From Alphaproteobacteria bacterium (GTDB lineage: Bacteria; Pseudomonadota; Alphaproteobacteria; Micropepsales; Micropepsaceae): DNA of 64,000 bases. The translations under genes were made by a program, and so were the position numbers. A model generated the notes under the pieces. That model was not told where the DNA came from. It searched no databases and worked only from the letters and a program-made list of their open reading frames with translations. The stretch spans positions 104,165 to 168,164 of the forward strand of contig JAJPHG010000019.1 in the NCBI GenBank assembly GCA_021325375.1, given 5' to 3'. Below, piece after piece: positions 55,856 to 64,000 of this stretch; within the stretch, counting starts at the first letter, position 1; every line of letters begins with the position of its first letter.

Positions 55856-58333
55856 TCACGCCGCCGATATCGCGATCCTTGCGGGAGAAAGCGACGGCGC
55901 CGACGCGGAAAGAAGCATGCTGCCCGGCGTGCCGTCGGATTGCACCAGGACGAGCGCCATGCCGCCGAACGCCTTTCGCCGACGTCCGCCATAGGGTTCG
56001 ATGCTGTCGGGGCGGCCGCTGTCGACGCCGATGATCCGGCCGCGGCCGCGCAGGTCGAACGCGATCTCGTGCTCGGCCGTGGGCACCAGAAGGCCCGCCG
56101 CATCGAGCACCTCGACGGTCACATGGGCCACGTCGCTGCGGTTGGTCTCGATCCTATCGCGGTCCGCGGTCAGCCGGATGGCGGCAGCAGCTCCCGTGGT
56201 GCGGACCTCGAAAGTCGACACGATCTCGCCGCCCCGGATACCGACGGCCTTGAGCGTCCCGGGCTCGAAGGGCACGTCCCACGAAAGATGGAGATCCGCC
56301 GTGGTCTGCAGCGCCTTCGCCCGCGGCGGATAGAGCGGCCAATGCTCGATCATCCCGGGGCGCGGAAAGGCATATCCCTTCACGCCGAAGCTTTTACCGT
56401 TCAGGAACAGCTCGACCGTGTCGCAATTGGTGTAGCAGGTGACGGGGATGATCGTGGCCTCGTGCCCGTGCCAGTTCCAATGCGGCGAGAGGTGGAGGAC
56501 GGGCGTGCTCGTCCATTGGCTCTGATAGAAGTAATACGAATCCTTGGCGAAGCCGCACGTGTCCAGCACGCCGCTCGACGCCAGCTTCGACGGCCAGCGC
56601 GACTCGCCCAGATAGTCGATGCCGGTCCACATGAAATCGCCGCTCACATAGTCGTAGGTCTGGATGAATTTCTGCAGCTGCTCGGCCTCGATGCGGTTGT
56701 TGCTGATGCGCTCGCCGAAGATGGCCGGTTCCTCGCCCAGATGGTCGAGGACGCGCAGCCCTCCCAGGCCGGGGCTCTCGGTGCCGATGAATCTGCGCGC
56801 CGGATGATCGTGGCGGTCGATGCTGTAGAATTTCTCGCGGCGATCGCGCCAGCGGTCGACATAGTTGTAGCCAACGACGTCCAGCTTCTCGAGGAACTCC
56901 GGCAAGGCAGGTTTCGGCTCGGCCGCGATGTTGTCGCACGCGACCGTCACCGGCCGCGTCGGGTCCTTGGCGTGGAAGATGTCGAGCAGCGTCTGCAGCG
57001 TCCGCGGTCCCTCGGGATCGGTCTGGTCGGGCACCTCGTTTCCCGCGCTCCAGATCACGATCGAGGGATGGTTGCGGTCGCGCTCGATCATGTCGGAGAG
57101 ATCGCGCGCCGCCCATTCGTCGAAATACATGTGATAGCCGTATTGCGGCGTCTGCGCCTTGGGCTGGCGCCATTCGTCGAAGGCCTCGGCCATCACCAGA
57201 AAGCCCATCCTGTCGCACAGGTCCAGGAACTCCGGCGCCGGCGGGTTGTGGCTGCAGCGGATCGCGTTGCAGCCCATCGCCCTCAAGAGCGAAAGGCGGC
57301 GCTCCCACATGCGCTCGGGAACCGCCGTGCCGACCGCGCCGCAATCGCCGTGCAGGCACGCGCCGTTGAGCTTGACGCGCTCGCCGTTCAGCAGGAAGCC
57401 GCGATCCACGTCGAAACGCGCGTCGCGTATGCCGAAAGTGGTGGTGACGGTGTCGGAGCGCCCATCGTCGCAGCGCAGCGCCGACACGGCGCTGTAGAGA
57501 AGCGGCGACGCCGGCGACCAGAGCCCGGGCGCCGGGACCTGCATCTTCTGGACGAAGGAGAACTCGCCGCCAGCGGCGATCCGCGCGCGCGTGGTCGAGG
57601 TTTGGGCTGGCTTTCCGCTCGCATCGACGAGTGTCGTGTCCAGCGTGCACCGCTGCGCCTGCGCGGTTTCGTTCACGGCGCGCGTGACGACCTCCACCGT
57701 CGCGCCGGTCGCCGAGACGTCGTGGGTGCGCACGCATACGCCCCAATTTGCGACATGGACCGGTTCCGTCGTCACGAGCCAGACGTGGCGGTAGATGCCG
57801 GAGCCGGAATACCAGCGCGAGTTCGGCTGCAGCGAATTGTCGACGCGGACCGCCATTATGTTCGGTCCGTCTTGCTTCAGATGCGGCGTCAGATCGTAGG
57901 CGAAGGAGATATAGCCGTAGGGCCGCTGGCCCAGAGGCTGTCCATTGATCCACACCTCGCTGCGCTGATAGACGCCGTCGAACAGGATGCGCACGCGCTT
58001 TTCGGCGGAAGGGAGTGTGAACGTCTTGCGGTACCAGCCGATCCCGGTGGGCAGGTATCCGCCCGAGCCGCCGGCGGACTCATGCTCGTCGTAAGGCCCG
58101 GCGATGCTCCAGTCGTGGGGGAGGGCGACGGCGCTCCATGCGTCGTCGCGGAATTCGGGCAAATGGGCACCGGGGAAATCGCCTCGCGAGAATTTCCAGC
58201 CGTCGTCGAAATTCGCTTTTCGTTGTGCGGCCGAAGCGTCCGCCCGGGCAGGACGGGCCAAGCCGGCGCCGGAGACGACGCCGGCCGTCGCCGCCGTGCC
58301 AATGAAGTCGCGTCTGGTGAAGTTTGCGGACAT
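55856..58333 (-). CDS. GH2 family glycoside hydrolase (beta-galactosidase-type), Tat-exported
   Basis: 825 aa. The N-terminus FTRRDFIGTAATAGVV is a twin-arginine signal. A jelly-roll sugar-binding domain (WSAVALPHDWSI), immunoglobulin-like domain and GH2 barrel follow. The acid/base is E433 in WSAGNEVPD and the nucleophile E519 in FIGTESPG; IRCSHNPPAPEFLDLCDRMG is typical. C-terminal domains extend to the end. It hydrolyses terminal beta-galactosides or related residues in the periplasm. Just downstream of the GH5-like gene, same strand. Confidence 0.9.
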   Translation of the reverse strand: MSANFTRRDFIGTAATAGVVSGAGLARPARADASAAQRKANFDDGWKFSRGDFPGAHLPEFRDDAWSAVALPHDWSIAGPYDEHESAGGSGGYLPTGIGWYRKTFTLPSAEKRVRILFDGVYQRSEVWINGQPLGQRPYGYISFAYDLTPHLKQDGPNIMAVRVDNSLQPNSRWYSGSGIYRHVWLVTTEPVHVANWGVCVRTHDVSATGATVEVVTRAVNETAQAQRCTLDTTLVDASGKPAQTSTTRARIAAGGEFSFVQKMQVPAPGLWSPASPLLYSAVSALRCDDGRSDTVTTTFGIRDARFDVDRGFLLNGERVKLNGACLHGDCGAVGTAVPERMWERRLSLLRAMGCNAIRCSHNPPAPEFLDLCDRMGFLVMAEAFDEWRQPKAQTPQYGYHMYFDEWAARDLSDMIERDRNHPSIVIWSAGNEVPDQTDPEGPRTLQTLLDIFHAKDPTRPVTVACDNIAAEPKPALPEFLEKLDVVGYNYVDRWRDRREKFYSIDRHDHPARRFIGTESPGLGGLRVLDHLGEEPAIFGERISNNRIEAEQLQKFIQTYDYVSGDFMWTGIDYLGESRWPSKLASSGVLDTCGFAKDSYYFYQSQWTSTPVLHLSPHWNWHGHEATIIPVTCYTNCDTVELFLNGKSFGVKGYAFPRPGMIEHWPLYPPRAKALQTTADLHLSWDVPFEPGTLKAVGIRGGEIVSTFEVRTTGAAAAIRLTADRDRIETNRSDVAHVTVEVLDAAGLLVPTAEHEIAFDLRGRGRIIGVDSGRPDSIEPYGGRRRKAFGGMALVLVQSDGTPGSMLLSASAPSLSPARIAISAA

Positions 58334-58340
58334 GGAACGC

Positions 58341-60938
58341 CTATTGTTTGAAGCTCAGCCACACCGATTGGACGGCCACGTGGGGAGAGCCGCCACCGCG
58401 ATGCACAACGAGTTCCAGACGCTCGACGTTCTCGATCGCGACGCGGCCGTGCGGATTGCGATGAGCCGGCAGATCGCGCCAATAGTCCCACAGGCCGGGG
58501 AAGGGGCTTGGAGTGAGAACGCTACGGCCCGCATGGAGGTCTTTCAGCGGAATGGAAACATCCGACCACACACCTTTGGCAGCTGCGTTGCCGTGCCAAG
58601 CCATCCCGTCCTTCTCGATCAGGGCCACGTCGAGGGTTTGCGCCGCGCCGTCGCTCTTCAGCGTGACATGCAGCGTGCCGGCGGCATCGGTTTTGCGCGC
58701 GGCCACGGCATCCCCCACATAGAGCGAAGCGGCATATAGTTCGGGCGTATCGGCGCCGAGATCCGGCACGCCGAAATCGAGCGCGAGCTCGCCCGCGTCG
58801 CGGCCCGGCACGACGCTGAACAGCCCGCCGCGCACGCTCTCGTGCGGCCGCACGAACGACAGGCGCTTGTAGTCGATCTTGGGATCGAACAGCCGGAGCG
58901 GCGCTGCGGCCGGCGTCACGCGAAACGTCCAGACCGTGTCGCTGAAGAACGGCCATGCGTCCGGGCGTCCCGATACTGCGCTGGGGAAGGTCGAGCTTCG
59001 GTCGCCCGTCGTTACGCTCACGGCATAATCGTAGAGCCCCGGCGCCAGCTTTCCGGCATCGGCGGCATAGTCGTTGCCGCGCGACCGCGCCATGGCGACC
59101 GATTTTGCGAACCTGCCCGCGCCTGCCGGACGCAGCCATAGCTCGACCTTGTCCGCAAGCGCGTCGTCGGCGACGCGGGCTGTGATCCGCACCGGCGCTC
59201 CCGCCTCGAATTCTTCCGGCGCGAGCGGAAGGACGAGGTCGGGATAGGATTGCGGCTTGTTGACGTGAAATTCGTCGAAGCCGACGCGATCGATGGATGC
59301 CGGCAGGCTTGCCTTGTCCACCGGCATGGCACTCAGCAGCCACACGCCGGGCTCGACGTCGAAACGCGCCTGCCCGGCGCGGCGCGCCGCTGCGTGCGCG
59401 TCGTTCGGAACATTGATCGGCGAGGCGATGAACTGCGCGCCCAGATCCGGCAGGTTCACGCGCATGGGCCATGTGCGATAGAGCAGGCGGGAGACGATCT
59501 TGTCCGGTCGCGGCTGCTCGAAGGGGTCGCGGACCAGGACTTCATCCGGATAGACCTCCAGCCGCCAAACGCCATCGCGCACCTTGTCGAGGAAATAAGC
59601 CCCCGTCCCCTCATAGTCGACGATCGGGGACGAGCCGAAGCCCACGACGCGCTGCAGCGTCTTGGGATTGCGCGGAGGCGTGCTTGTCGTGCCGGCGTTC
59701 ATATAGGCATCGGCGGCGACCAGTTCGCTCAAATTCTCTTCGTAGCTGACGCGGAAATCGCCGAAGCCGAGATCGTCGGGATATCGGCCGTAGGATTTGT
59801 AGCGCGGCAGCCGGCGCATCGCTTCGGCGGCGATGATGGCGCTGACCGCCTTTCCCGGCGTGTGGACCAGATTGAGGAAGTGTGTCTGCCAGCCGAGATT
59901 GTAGGGCGCGGTCTCGAGCTGATCGTAGGCGAACATGGACGCGAATTGCGCGCCGACCGCGCGATAGGTGCGCGCCATCGCGGGATACATGTAGTTCGTG
60001 TTCATGTCCGCGGTGTCGAATTCATAGACGATGCGTGGCTTGCCGTTCAGCTTGGGGCGCAGCATGTCGGGATAGGAATCGACGGCTTGCAGGAAATTGC
60101 CCTTCAGCGTGCGGCCGGCGACGAGGCCGGACGGATACCAGCCGAAGCTCGCGCCGTCGACGTCGGACTCCTTGATCGCCTCGGCGATGCGGAAATCCTG
60201 CGAGACGTTGAAGAACGTGATCTTGTCGGTGCCGGTGTCGTGCACCGCCTTGACGAGCGCGTTGATATAGGCGACCGAGCCCTTGAGGTCCTCGGGATGA
60301 TGGATCGGCTCGTTGATGACCTCGACGAACAGCAGAGCCGGCTCGTCCTTCAGCGCGGTGCCGGTGTAGGGGTTCACATGCTTCAGGAGCTGGCCGATGT
60401 AGTTCGCCTGCGCGGCGATCGACCGCTTGTCGGTCCCCATCACGGCTTTCTCGAACCAGCGCGAAAAGCCGACATTCTGTGTCGGCTTGTCCATCTGGTC
60501 CGGGAAGGCGGGACTGTAGCCGTGGATCGGCGTCAGCAGGATATAGATGCCGCGCTCGCGCGCCTTGGCGACCAGGTAGTCGAGCAGGTCGACGTGATCG
60601 TTGACGATCAGATTGCCTTGGGCGTCCGAATTCTCCCAATCGCCCCAGGAGCACAGACGCAGCGCCGTCCAGCCCATGCGGGCGAACTGCGCCATGTCCT
60701 CGTCGATCATCTTCTTGCGGTCGCCGCCGACGAGCCCGGCCATCCGGTAGTCCGAACCGGACATGAGGCAATAGTTCGCGCCGAACAGCGCGACCTCTTC
60801 GTCGTTGTCGCGCCAGCGCACGACGCCGGACTTGTCGAGATAGGCATGACGCGTGGCCGCCTGGGCGGCGGCTTGTTGCACGCTCGCCGACAACGCCAGG
60901 ATCGCAGTTGCGATCGCCGCGGCAAAAAGAACGCGCAT
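58341..60938 (-). CDS. Secreted GH5-like (clan A) glycoside hydrolase with C-terminal beta domains
   Basis: 865 aa with a signal peptide. The barrel begins ALFGANYCLMSGSDYRMAG and carries an acid/base candidate E210 in FVEVINEPIHHP and a nucleophile candidate E306 in RIVYEFDTADM, the clan A arrangement. The last 300 residues are beta-sandwich-like with FDVEPGVWLLSA and a final WLSFKQ. Family beyond clan A is not clear to me; GH5 subfamilies or a related unassigned family are possible. The start has AAGGGA and GGGGG upstream. An AT-rich operator-like site lies 30 bases upstream. Eight bases separate it from the GH2 gene. Confidence 0.82.
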   Translation of the reverse strand: MRVLFAAAIATAILALSASVQQAAAQAATRHAYLDKSGVVRWRDNDEEVALFGANYCLMSGSDYRMAGLVGGDRKKMIDEDMAQFARMGWTALRLCSWGDWENSDAQGNLIVNDHVDLLDYLVAKARERGIYILLTPIHGYSPAFPDQMDKPTQNVGFSRWFEKAVMGTDKRSIAAQANYIGQLLKHVNPYTGTALKDEPALLFVEVINEPIHHPEDLKGSVAYINALVKAVHDTGTDKITFFNVSQDFRIAEAIKESDVDGASFGWYPSGLVAGRTLKGNFLQAVDSYPDMLRPKLNGKPRIVYEFDTADMNTNYMYPAMARTYRAVGAQFASMFAYDQLETAPYNLGWQTHFLNLVHTPGKAVSAIIAAEAMRRLPRYKSYGRYPDDLGFGDFRVSYEENLSELVAADAYMNAGTTSTPPRNPKTLQRVVGFGSSPIVDYEGTGAYFLDKVRDGVWRLEVYPDEVLVRDPFEQPRPDKIVSRLLYRTWPMRVNLPDLGAQFIASPINVPNDAHAAARRAGQARFDVEPGVWLLSAMPVDKASLPASIDRVGFDEFHVNKPQSYPDLVLPLAPEEFEAGAPVRITARVADDALADKVELWLRPAGAGRFAKSVAMARSRGNDYAADAGKLAPGLYDYAVSVTTGDRSSTFPSAVSGRPDAWPFFSDTVWTFRVTPAAAPLRLFDPKIDYKRLSFVRPHESVRGGLFSVVPGRDAGELALDFGVPDLGADTPELYAASLYVGDAVAARKTDAAGTLHVTLKSDGAAQTLDVALIEKDGMAWHGNAAAKGVWSDVSIPLKDLHAGRSVLTPSPFPGLWDYWRDLPAHRNPHGRVAIENVERLELVVHRGGGSPHVAVQSVWLSFKQ

Positions 60939-60967
60939 CCCCCGCTTCCCTTGATCAGGCGCAGGTA

Positions 60968-60986
60968 TTATAAATAATATAAATAG
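60968..60986. promoter_or_regulatory. AT-rich operator candidate, site 6 (one conserved arm)
   Basis: TTATAAATAATATAAATAG: the right arm ATAAATAG is a perfect match to the consensus and the left arm matches at five of eight positions. It lies 30 bases upstream of the GH5-like gene, the expected place for a repressor site. Confidence 0.55.
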
Positions 60987-61027
60987 CGCCGCCAGATGGT
61001 TTTTGGCTTTGGCGGTCTTGGCGCGGC

Positions 61028-61954
61028 TTAGATCGGCTCGCGGTTCCGGCGCAGCCAGATGGCTCCGGCGACGAAGACCGCGGCCAGCGCGAGGCCCACC
61101 CAGAGGCCGGGGCTGCTCAGGAAGTGCAGCGGCGTCAACAGCGCCAACGGGTCTTCCAGCCGGGCGCCTTTCTTGTAATAGACCGCCTCGGAAAGGAAGC
61201 CGCTCAGCCGGTAGTCCAGCAGAGAAAAGAGATAATGCGTGTCGACGGCGACCCGTTCCGCGATGCACAGGCCGAGCGGCGGCAGGACCGCCCACAGGAT
61301 GGCCATGCTCCGCGCCCAGCTCGAGACCAGGAGAAGCCAGCCGCAGATCGGCGCGTACCAGAGCGTCATGACGACCACGGCATAGATCATCACCAGCGAC
61401 ATCTTGAGGAACGGCCAGTGGCTCCACAGGATCGAAGGGCTCATCCCGTTCGCCGCCAGGGCCGCGCTTCCGAGCAGAAGCATGACGAGCTGCGTGGCCA
61501 GGGCGATGGCAAGGACGACCACCGGCAAAACGACCAACGCCACGGCCACCTTGGACAACACCGTCGTGACGTTCGATACGGGAAGGGATTTCCAGAACAG
61601 GATGCTGCGATCGCGCCGCTCGTTGTAGAGCGCGCCGAGGCAATAGAAGAACCCGACGATCAGCCCCGCGCCGGCGATCGAAACCGCCACGATGGCGAAG
61701 GGTGCGCCCAAGGCGAGGCTCTGCTGGAGCGGCGTGAGCGACGCCGTTTCGCGCACCAGGTGCGGCAGCTGAACGATCCTGATGAGGAAGCCGAACATGG
61801 CAAGTCCGGCCACGATCAGCGGCGCCATGTAGATCGCGCGGTATTCCCACAGCTCGCGGCGCAGCGACCAGTAGAACGGCCGCGTCGGCGACAGCGCGGC
61901 GGGTGCGGCCTCGCGCGGCTCGAAGGCGGCAACGGTCTCAGACGAACTGCTCAT
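61028..61954 (-). CDS. ABC-2 type transporter permease
   Basis: 308 aa with six membrane segments (YMAPLIVAGLAMFGFLIRIV, IAGAGLIVGFFYCLGALYN, VALVVLPVVVLAIALATQLV and others). RRDRSILFWKSLPVSNVTTVLSK is the typical cytoplasmic loop of ABC-2 permeases. ATG overlaps the stop of the ATP-binding gene (ATGA). It works with that subunit under a YtrA-type regulator, a set often induced by cell-envelope stress. Confidence 0.9.
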   Translation of the reverse strand: MSSSSETVAAFEPREAAPAALSPTRPFYWSLRRELWEYRAIYMAPLIVAGLAMFGFLIRIVQLPHLVRETASLTPLQQSLALGAPFAIVAVSIAGAGLIVGFFYCLGALYNERRDRSILFWKSLPVSNVTTVLSKVAVALVVLPVVVLAIALATQLVMLLLGSAALAANGMSPSILWSHWPFLKMSLVMIYAVVVMTLWYAPICGWLLLVSSWARSMAILWAVLPPLGLCIAERVAVDTHYLFSLLDYRLSGFLSEAVYYKKGARLEDPLALLTPLHFLSSPGLWVGLALAAVFVAGAIWLRRNREPI

Positions 61955-62826
61955 GCGGCGACTCCTTGCGCCCGACCGTCTTTTTCGGTCATCAGGGCTA
62001 CGAACAGATCGGCGATGCTGGGCGTGCGGACCTCGCCCAGCGCCGCGAGCGCCTCGCGGTCGGCGCGATCGAACAGCATGATGCTGCGGCCGAGCACCTG
62101 GCGCTCGTGGATGGGCTTGAGCGCGCGGGCCTGGGCGATATTTTCAGGCCGCACGCTCAGCTCGAGATAGCGCGCCTGGTAGTCGTCCATGCTGCAGTCC
62201 AGCACGATCCGGCCGTGATTGATGAACATCATGTCGGTGAGGATCTGCTGGATCTCCTCGACCTGGTGGGTGGTCACCACGATGGTCCTGGTGCGGTCGA
62301 AATAGTCGTTCAGCAGCGTGTCGTAGAATTGCTTGCGATAGAGAAGGTCGAGGCCGAGCGTGGGCTCGTCGAGCACAAGCAGCTTCGCGTCGACCGCCAT
62401 GATCAGCGCCAGATGCAGTTGCGTCACCATGCCCTTGGACAATTCGCGGACCCTGCTGGCCTTCTTGATCTGGGTGCGGGCGAGGAACTGCTCGGCCTTC
62501 GCGCGGTCGAACCGCGGATGCACGCCGGCTACGTAGTCCAGCGCCTGCCATACCCGCATCCAGCGCGGCAGCACCGCGACGTCGGCGATGAAACAGACGT
62601 CGCGCATCAGGTGATCGCGTCCGGTCCAGGGATCCTGGCCGAGCACCTTGAGCGAGCCTTCATAGGGGATCAGCCCAAGTGCTGCGTTGAGCAGGGTGCT
62701 CTTGCCCGCGCCGTTGGGACCGATCAGTCCCAGGATGCGGCCTTCCTCGATCGTGAGATCGATGCCGTCGAGCGCGACCGTCTGGCCGAACGCCTTGCGC
62801 AGTCCGCGTGCTTCGATGCATGCCAT
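61951..62826 (-). CDS. ABC transporter ATP-binding protein (YtrB/CcmA-like)
   Basis: 291 aa from ATG 62826. Walker A GPNGAGKST, signature region RELSKGMVTQLHLAL (LSKGM form typical of this subgroup), Walker B LLVLDEPTLGLD and H-loop VTTHQ. Unlike exporters with LSGGQ, this form is common in YtrB-type transporters. It follows the GntR gene after four bases. Confidence 0.92.
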   Translation of the reverse strand: MACIEARGLRKAFGQTVALDGIDLTIEEGRILGLIGPNGAGKSTLLNAALGLIPYEGSLKVLGQDPWTGRDHLMRDVCFIADVAVLPRWMRVWQALDYVAGVHPRFDRAKAEQFLARTQIKKASRVRELSKGMVTQLHLALIMAVDAKLLVLDEPTLGLDLLYRKQFYDTLLNDYFDRTRTIVVTTHQVEEIQQILTDMMFINHGRIVLDCSMDDYQARYLELSVRPENIAQARALKPIHERQVLGRSIMLFDRADREALAALGEVRTPSIADLFVALMTEKDGRAQGVAA

Positions 62827-62830
62827 GGGT

Positions 62831-63196
62831 TCAGCGTCCCGTTGTCGGTTTGACGGAAAGAAGATCCTGCGGCGACAGACCCAACCGCTGGATGGTCGCG
62901 TAGATCGCAGGCCATTGCTCATTGGTGAAACGCTGCCGCTCGACCTGCAGCAGGATCTTGTGCGCGCCGGTCTTGACGAACAGGCCAAGGCCCCGGCGCT
63001 TCTCGACGATCTCTTCGTCGGCGAGCTGCTGATAGGCCTTGAGCACCGTGAGCGGGTTCACGCGGAATTCGGCCGCGACATTGCGCACCGACGGAAGCGG
63101 ATCGCCTTCGTCGAGGACGCGGTCGAGGATCATCGCGATGACCCGGTCGCGAAGCTGGCGATAGATCGGCTGGCTGTCATTCCAATCGTCGTCCAT
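62831..63196 (-). CDS. GntR-family regulator, YtrA type
   Basis: 121 aa from ATG 63196 (GGAA upstream); GTG 63229 would add 11 residues. SQPIYRQLRDRVIAMILD, LPSVRNVAAEFRVNPLTVLKAYQQL and the short C-terminal helix are typical of YtrA regulators, which bind DNA as dimers and lack a large ligand domain. It probably represses its own operon; a perfect palindrome GTTATATATAAC lies upstream at 63497. Confidence 0.92.
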   Translation of the reverse strand: MDDDWNDSQPIYRQLRDRVIAMILDRVLDEGDPLPSVRNVAAEFRVNPLTVLKAYQQLADEEIVEKRRGLGLFVKTGAHKILLQVERQRFTNEQWPAIYATIQRLGLSPQDLLSVKPTTGR

Positions 63197-63239
63197 CGCG
63201 GGTTCCGGTCGGCCTTGGTTGGGGTTCACGTAAGACGTC

Positions 63240-63440
63240 TTAATGCGCGCCGTTCGGCAGATGGGACAGAGCAGAGTGCGCGACGCGATCGATCGGCGAA
63301 CCGGCCGTCTGCAGGTGGGTGATCTCGGCCGCCGCTTTCAGAAGACGGGCATTCACCCGTTCCGCATCCGCCCAGGCCGTGGGACCCAGAGAGAAGCCCG
63401 CCAGGGCCGCGCCGAAAGCGATATTCACTAGCGTTTGCAT
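63240..63440 (-). CDS. Small secreted protein of unknown function
   Basis: 66 aa with an N-terminal signal peptide (LVNIAFGAALAGFSLGPTAWA) and a short helical mature part. An AGGG ribosome site precedes ATG 63440. It would be the first gene of the YtrA-ABC operon. No homologous family was recognised; reality as a gene is likely but not certain. Confidence 0.55.
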   Translation of the reverse strand: MQTLVNIAFGAALAGFSLGPTAWADAERVNARLLKAAAEITHLQTAGSPIDRVAHSALSHLPNGAH

Positions 63441-63496
63441 GGGGTTGTACCCTGTCTCGCGTCGGGGAAGATCAATGGGTGATCTTCTGCAGTACT

Positions 63497-63508
63497 GTTA
63501 TATATAAC
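63497..63508. promoter_or_regulatory. Palindrome GTTATATATAAC, likely YtrA-type operator
   Basis: A perfect 12-base palindrome, followed by a further TATAAC half site, 57 bases upstream of the first gene of the YtrA-ABC operon. It differs from the AT-rich operators of the galactan locus. Autoregulation by the YtrA-like protein is inferred from position and symmetry. Confidence 0.5.
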
Positions 63509-63572
63509 TATAACACCAATGCACGCAAGAGGGCTTTCGACTTTATTTTGAGCCGATGGATGAAGCGGATGT

Positions 63573-64000
63573 TCAGGCCGTCTTGGGCGCCGGGCTGCGC
63601 GCGGCGTGCAATCTCCAGAGCCCGTAGAAGACCGCCATCGCCAACAGGAGAATCCCGCCGCCGATGAGGGGGCGGTGGCCGATCCAGGCAAGCGCGATGA
63701 CCACCAGCGATATGGGAAGCCCGATCACCGCGGCCGCGAACACCGCCGCGCCTCGCACGATCCCGCCCAGGAAGGGCACAAGCGATGCAACCGTGGAGAT
63801 CGGCCCCAGAAGCAGCGCTAGGCCTAAGACCGTCGCGAACGTCCCCACGCCGCGGAATATCCAGGTCAGCGTCGACTCGGCGTGCCGCTTGTTGGCGATC
63901 ATGATCGCCGCCGGCTGGTTGCCCATCGCCGCGAGATGCACGGCGTAGCCGTTGGCGGTGACGAAGGGCGCAAACCCGCCATGGCTTTGCGCGGCCAGGA
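63573..64000 (-). CDS. TMEM43-family membrane protein, C-terminal part (cut by window edge)
   Basis: The frame is open from the window edge to the TGA at 63573-63575 (about 142 codons visible). GGFAPFVTANGYAVHLAAMG and STLTWIFRGVGTFATVLGLA followed by several membrane helices match the C-terminal half of TMEM43-like proteins, whose bacterial role is unknown. The N-terminus lies beyond 64000. Confidence 0.75.
   Translation of the reverse strand, partial: LAAQSHGGFAPFVTANGYAVHLAAMGNQPAAIMIANKRHAESTLTWIFRGVGTFATVLGLALLLGPISTVASLVPFLGGIVRGAAVFAAAVIGLPISLVVIALAWIGHRPLIGGGILLLAMAVFYGLWRLHAARSPAPKTA

Noticed and set aside
60939..61850. In-frame upstream extension of the GH5-like gene to 61850.
   Set aside because: It runs through the antisense of nothing conserved and over the ABC permease gene; the signal peptide starts at 60938.
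1..64000. Search for CRISPR arrays, tRNA/rRNA genes, transposases or integrases.
   Set aside because: No regularly spaced repeats, cloverleaf ends or transposase motifs were noticed by eye; this is not a computed search.

Overview
The window is about 64 kb of high-GC DNA (roughly 64% by eye) with dense, often overlapping genes. TonB-dependent receptors (TBDRs) of the Xanthomonas/Caulobacter type, Gfo/Idh-type galactose dehydrogenase, FCD-type GntR control and oxidative sugar catabolism point to an alphaproteobacterium that scavenges plant polymers. The exact taxon is inference; a soil or rhizosphere relative of Caulobacterales or Rhizomicrobium would fit. No tRNA, rRNA, CRISPR array, transposase or phage gene was recognised.

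Region 1 (1-7.2 kb) is signalling: the start of a chemotaxis receptor, an OmpR-type response regulator, a diguanylate cyclase, a LuxR-type regulator whose receiver lacks the phospho-aspartate, and a TIR - membrane - class III cyclase-like fusion whose cyclase metal residues are altered. A secreted alpha/beta hydrolase follows.

Region 2 (7.2-20 kb) looks like a peptide or amino-acid scavenging locus. It holds a POT transporter, a D-amino-acid-dehydrogenase-like flavoenzyme, an M81 (MlrC-like) peptidase, an XRE-cupin regulator, a TBDR with an in-frame amber codon, two penicillin-binding-protein-like serine hydrolases and a sedolisin.

Region 3 (20-28.8 kb) has an eCIS-core (DUF4157) protein translationally coupled to a small unknown ORF, a membrane protein, a four-gene MacAB-like ABC exporter operon and a Tat-exported DUF885 protein.

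Region 4 (28.8-61 kb) is a galactan/galactose utilisation locus. Extracellular and periplasmic steps are served by a TBDR, GH53 endo-galactanase, GH35 and GH2 beta-galactosidase-type enzymes, a GH5-like hydrolase and an esterase. Sugar is then oxidised by galactose 1-dehydrogenase, an SMP-30 lactonase, an IlvD/Edd-type sugar-acid dehydratase, DgoK and DgoA: a complete De Ley-Doudoroff route, with a sodium symporter and a DgoR-like GntR regulator at the end of the operon. Embedded in it are three tandem flavin-dependent halogenase-like genes, a cupin-8/JmjC-like protein, a DUF6445 protein and a TPR-sulfotransferase. A shared AT-rich palindrome (CTATTTAT-N3-ATAAATAG) lies upstream of at least five of these transcription units and probably defines one regulon.

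Region 5 (61-64 kb) is a YtrA-type GntR regulator with its two-gene ABC transporter, a tiny secreted ORF and the end of a TMEM43 protein.

Two copies of a dispersed inverted repeat (11.3-11.5 and 40.0-40.1 kb) both sit between convergent genes. The most interesting items are the halogenase/cupin/sulfotransferase set wired into galactan catabolism, the TIR-cyclase fusion, the palindromic regulon, the eCIS-core pair and the amber-interrupted receptor.
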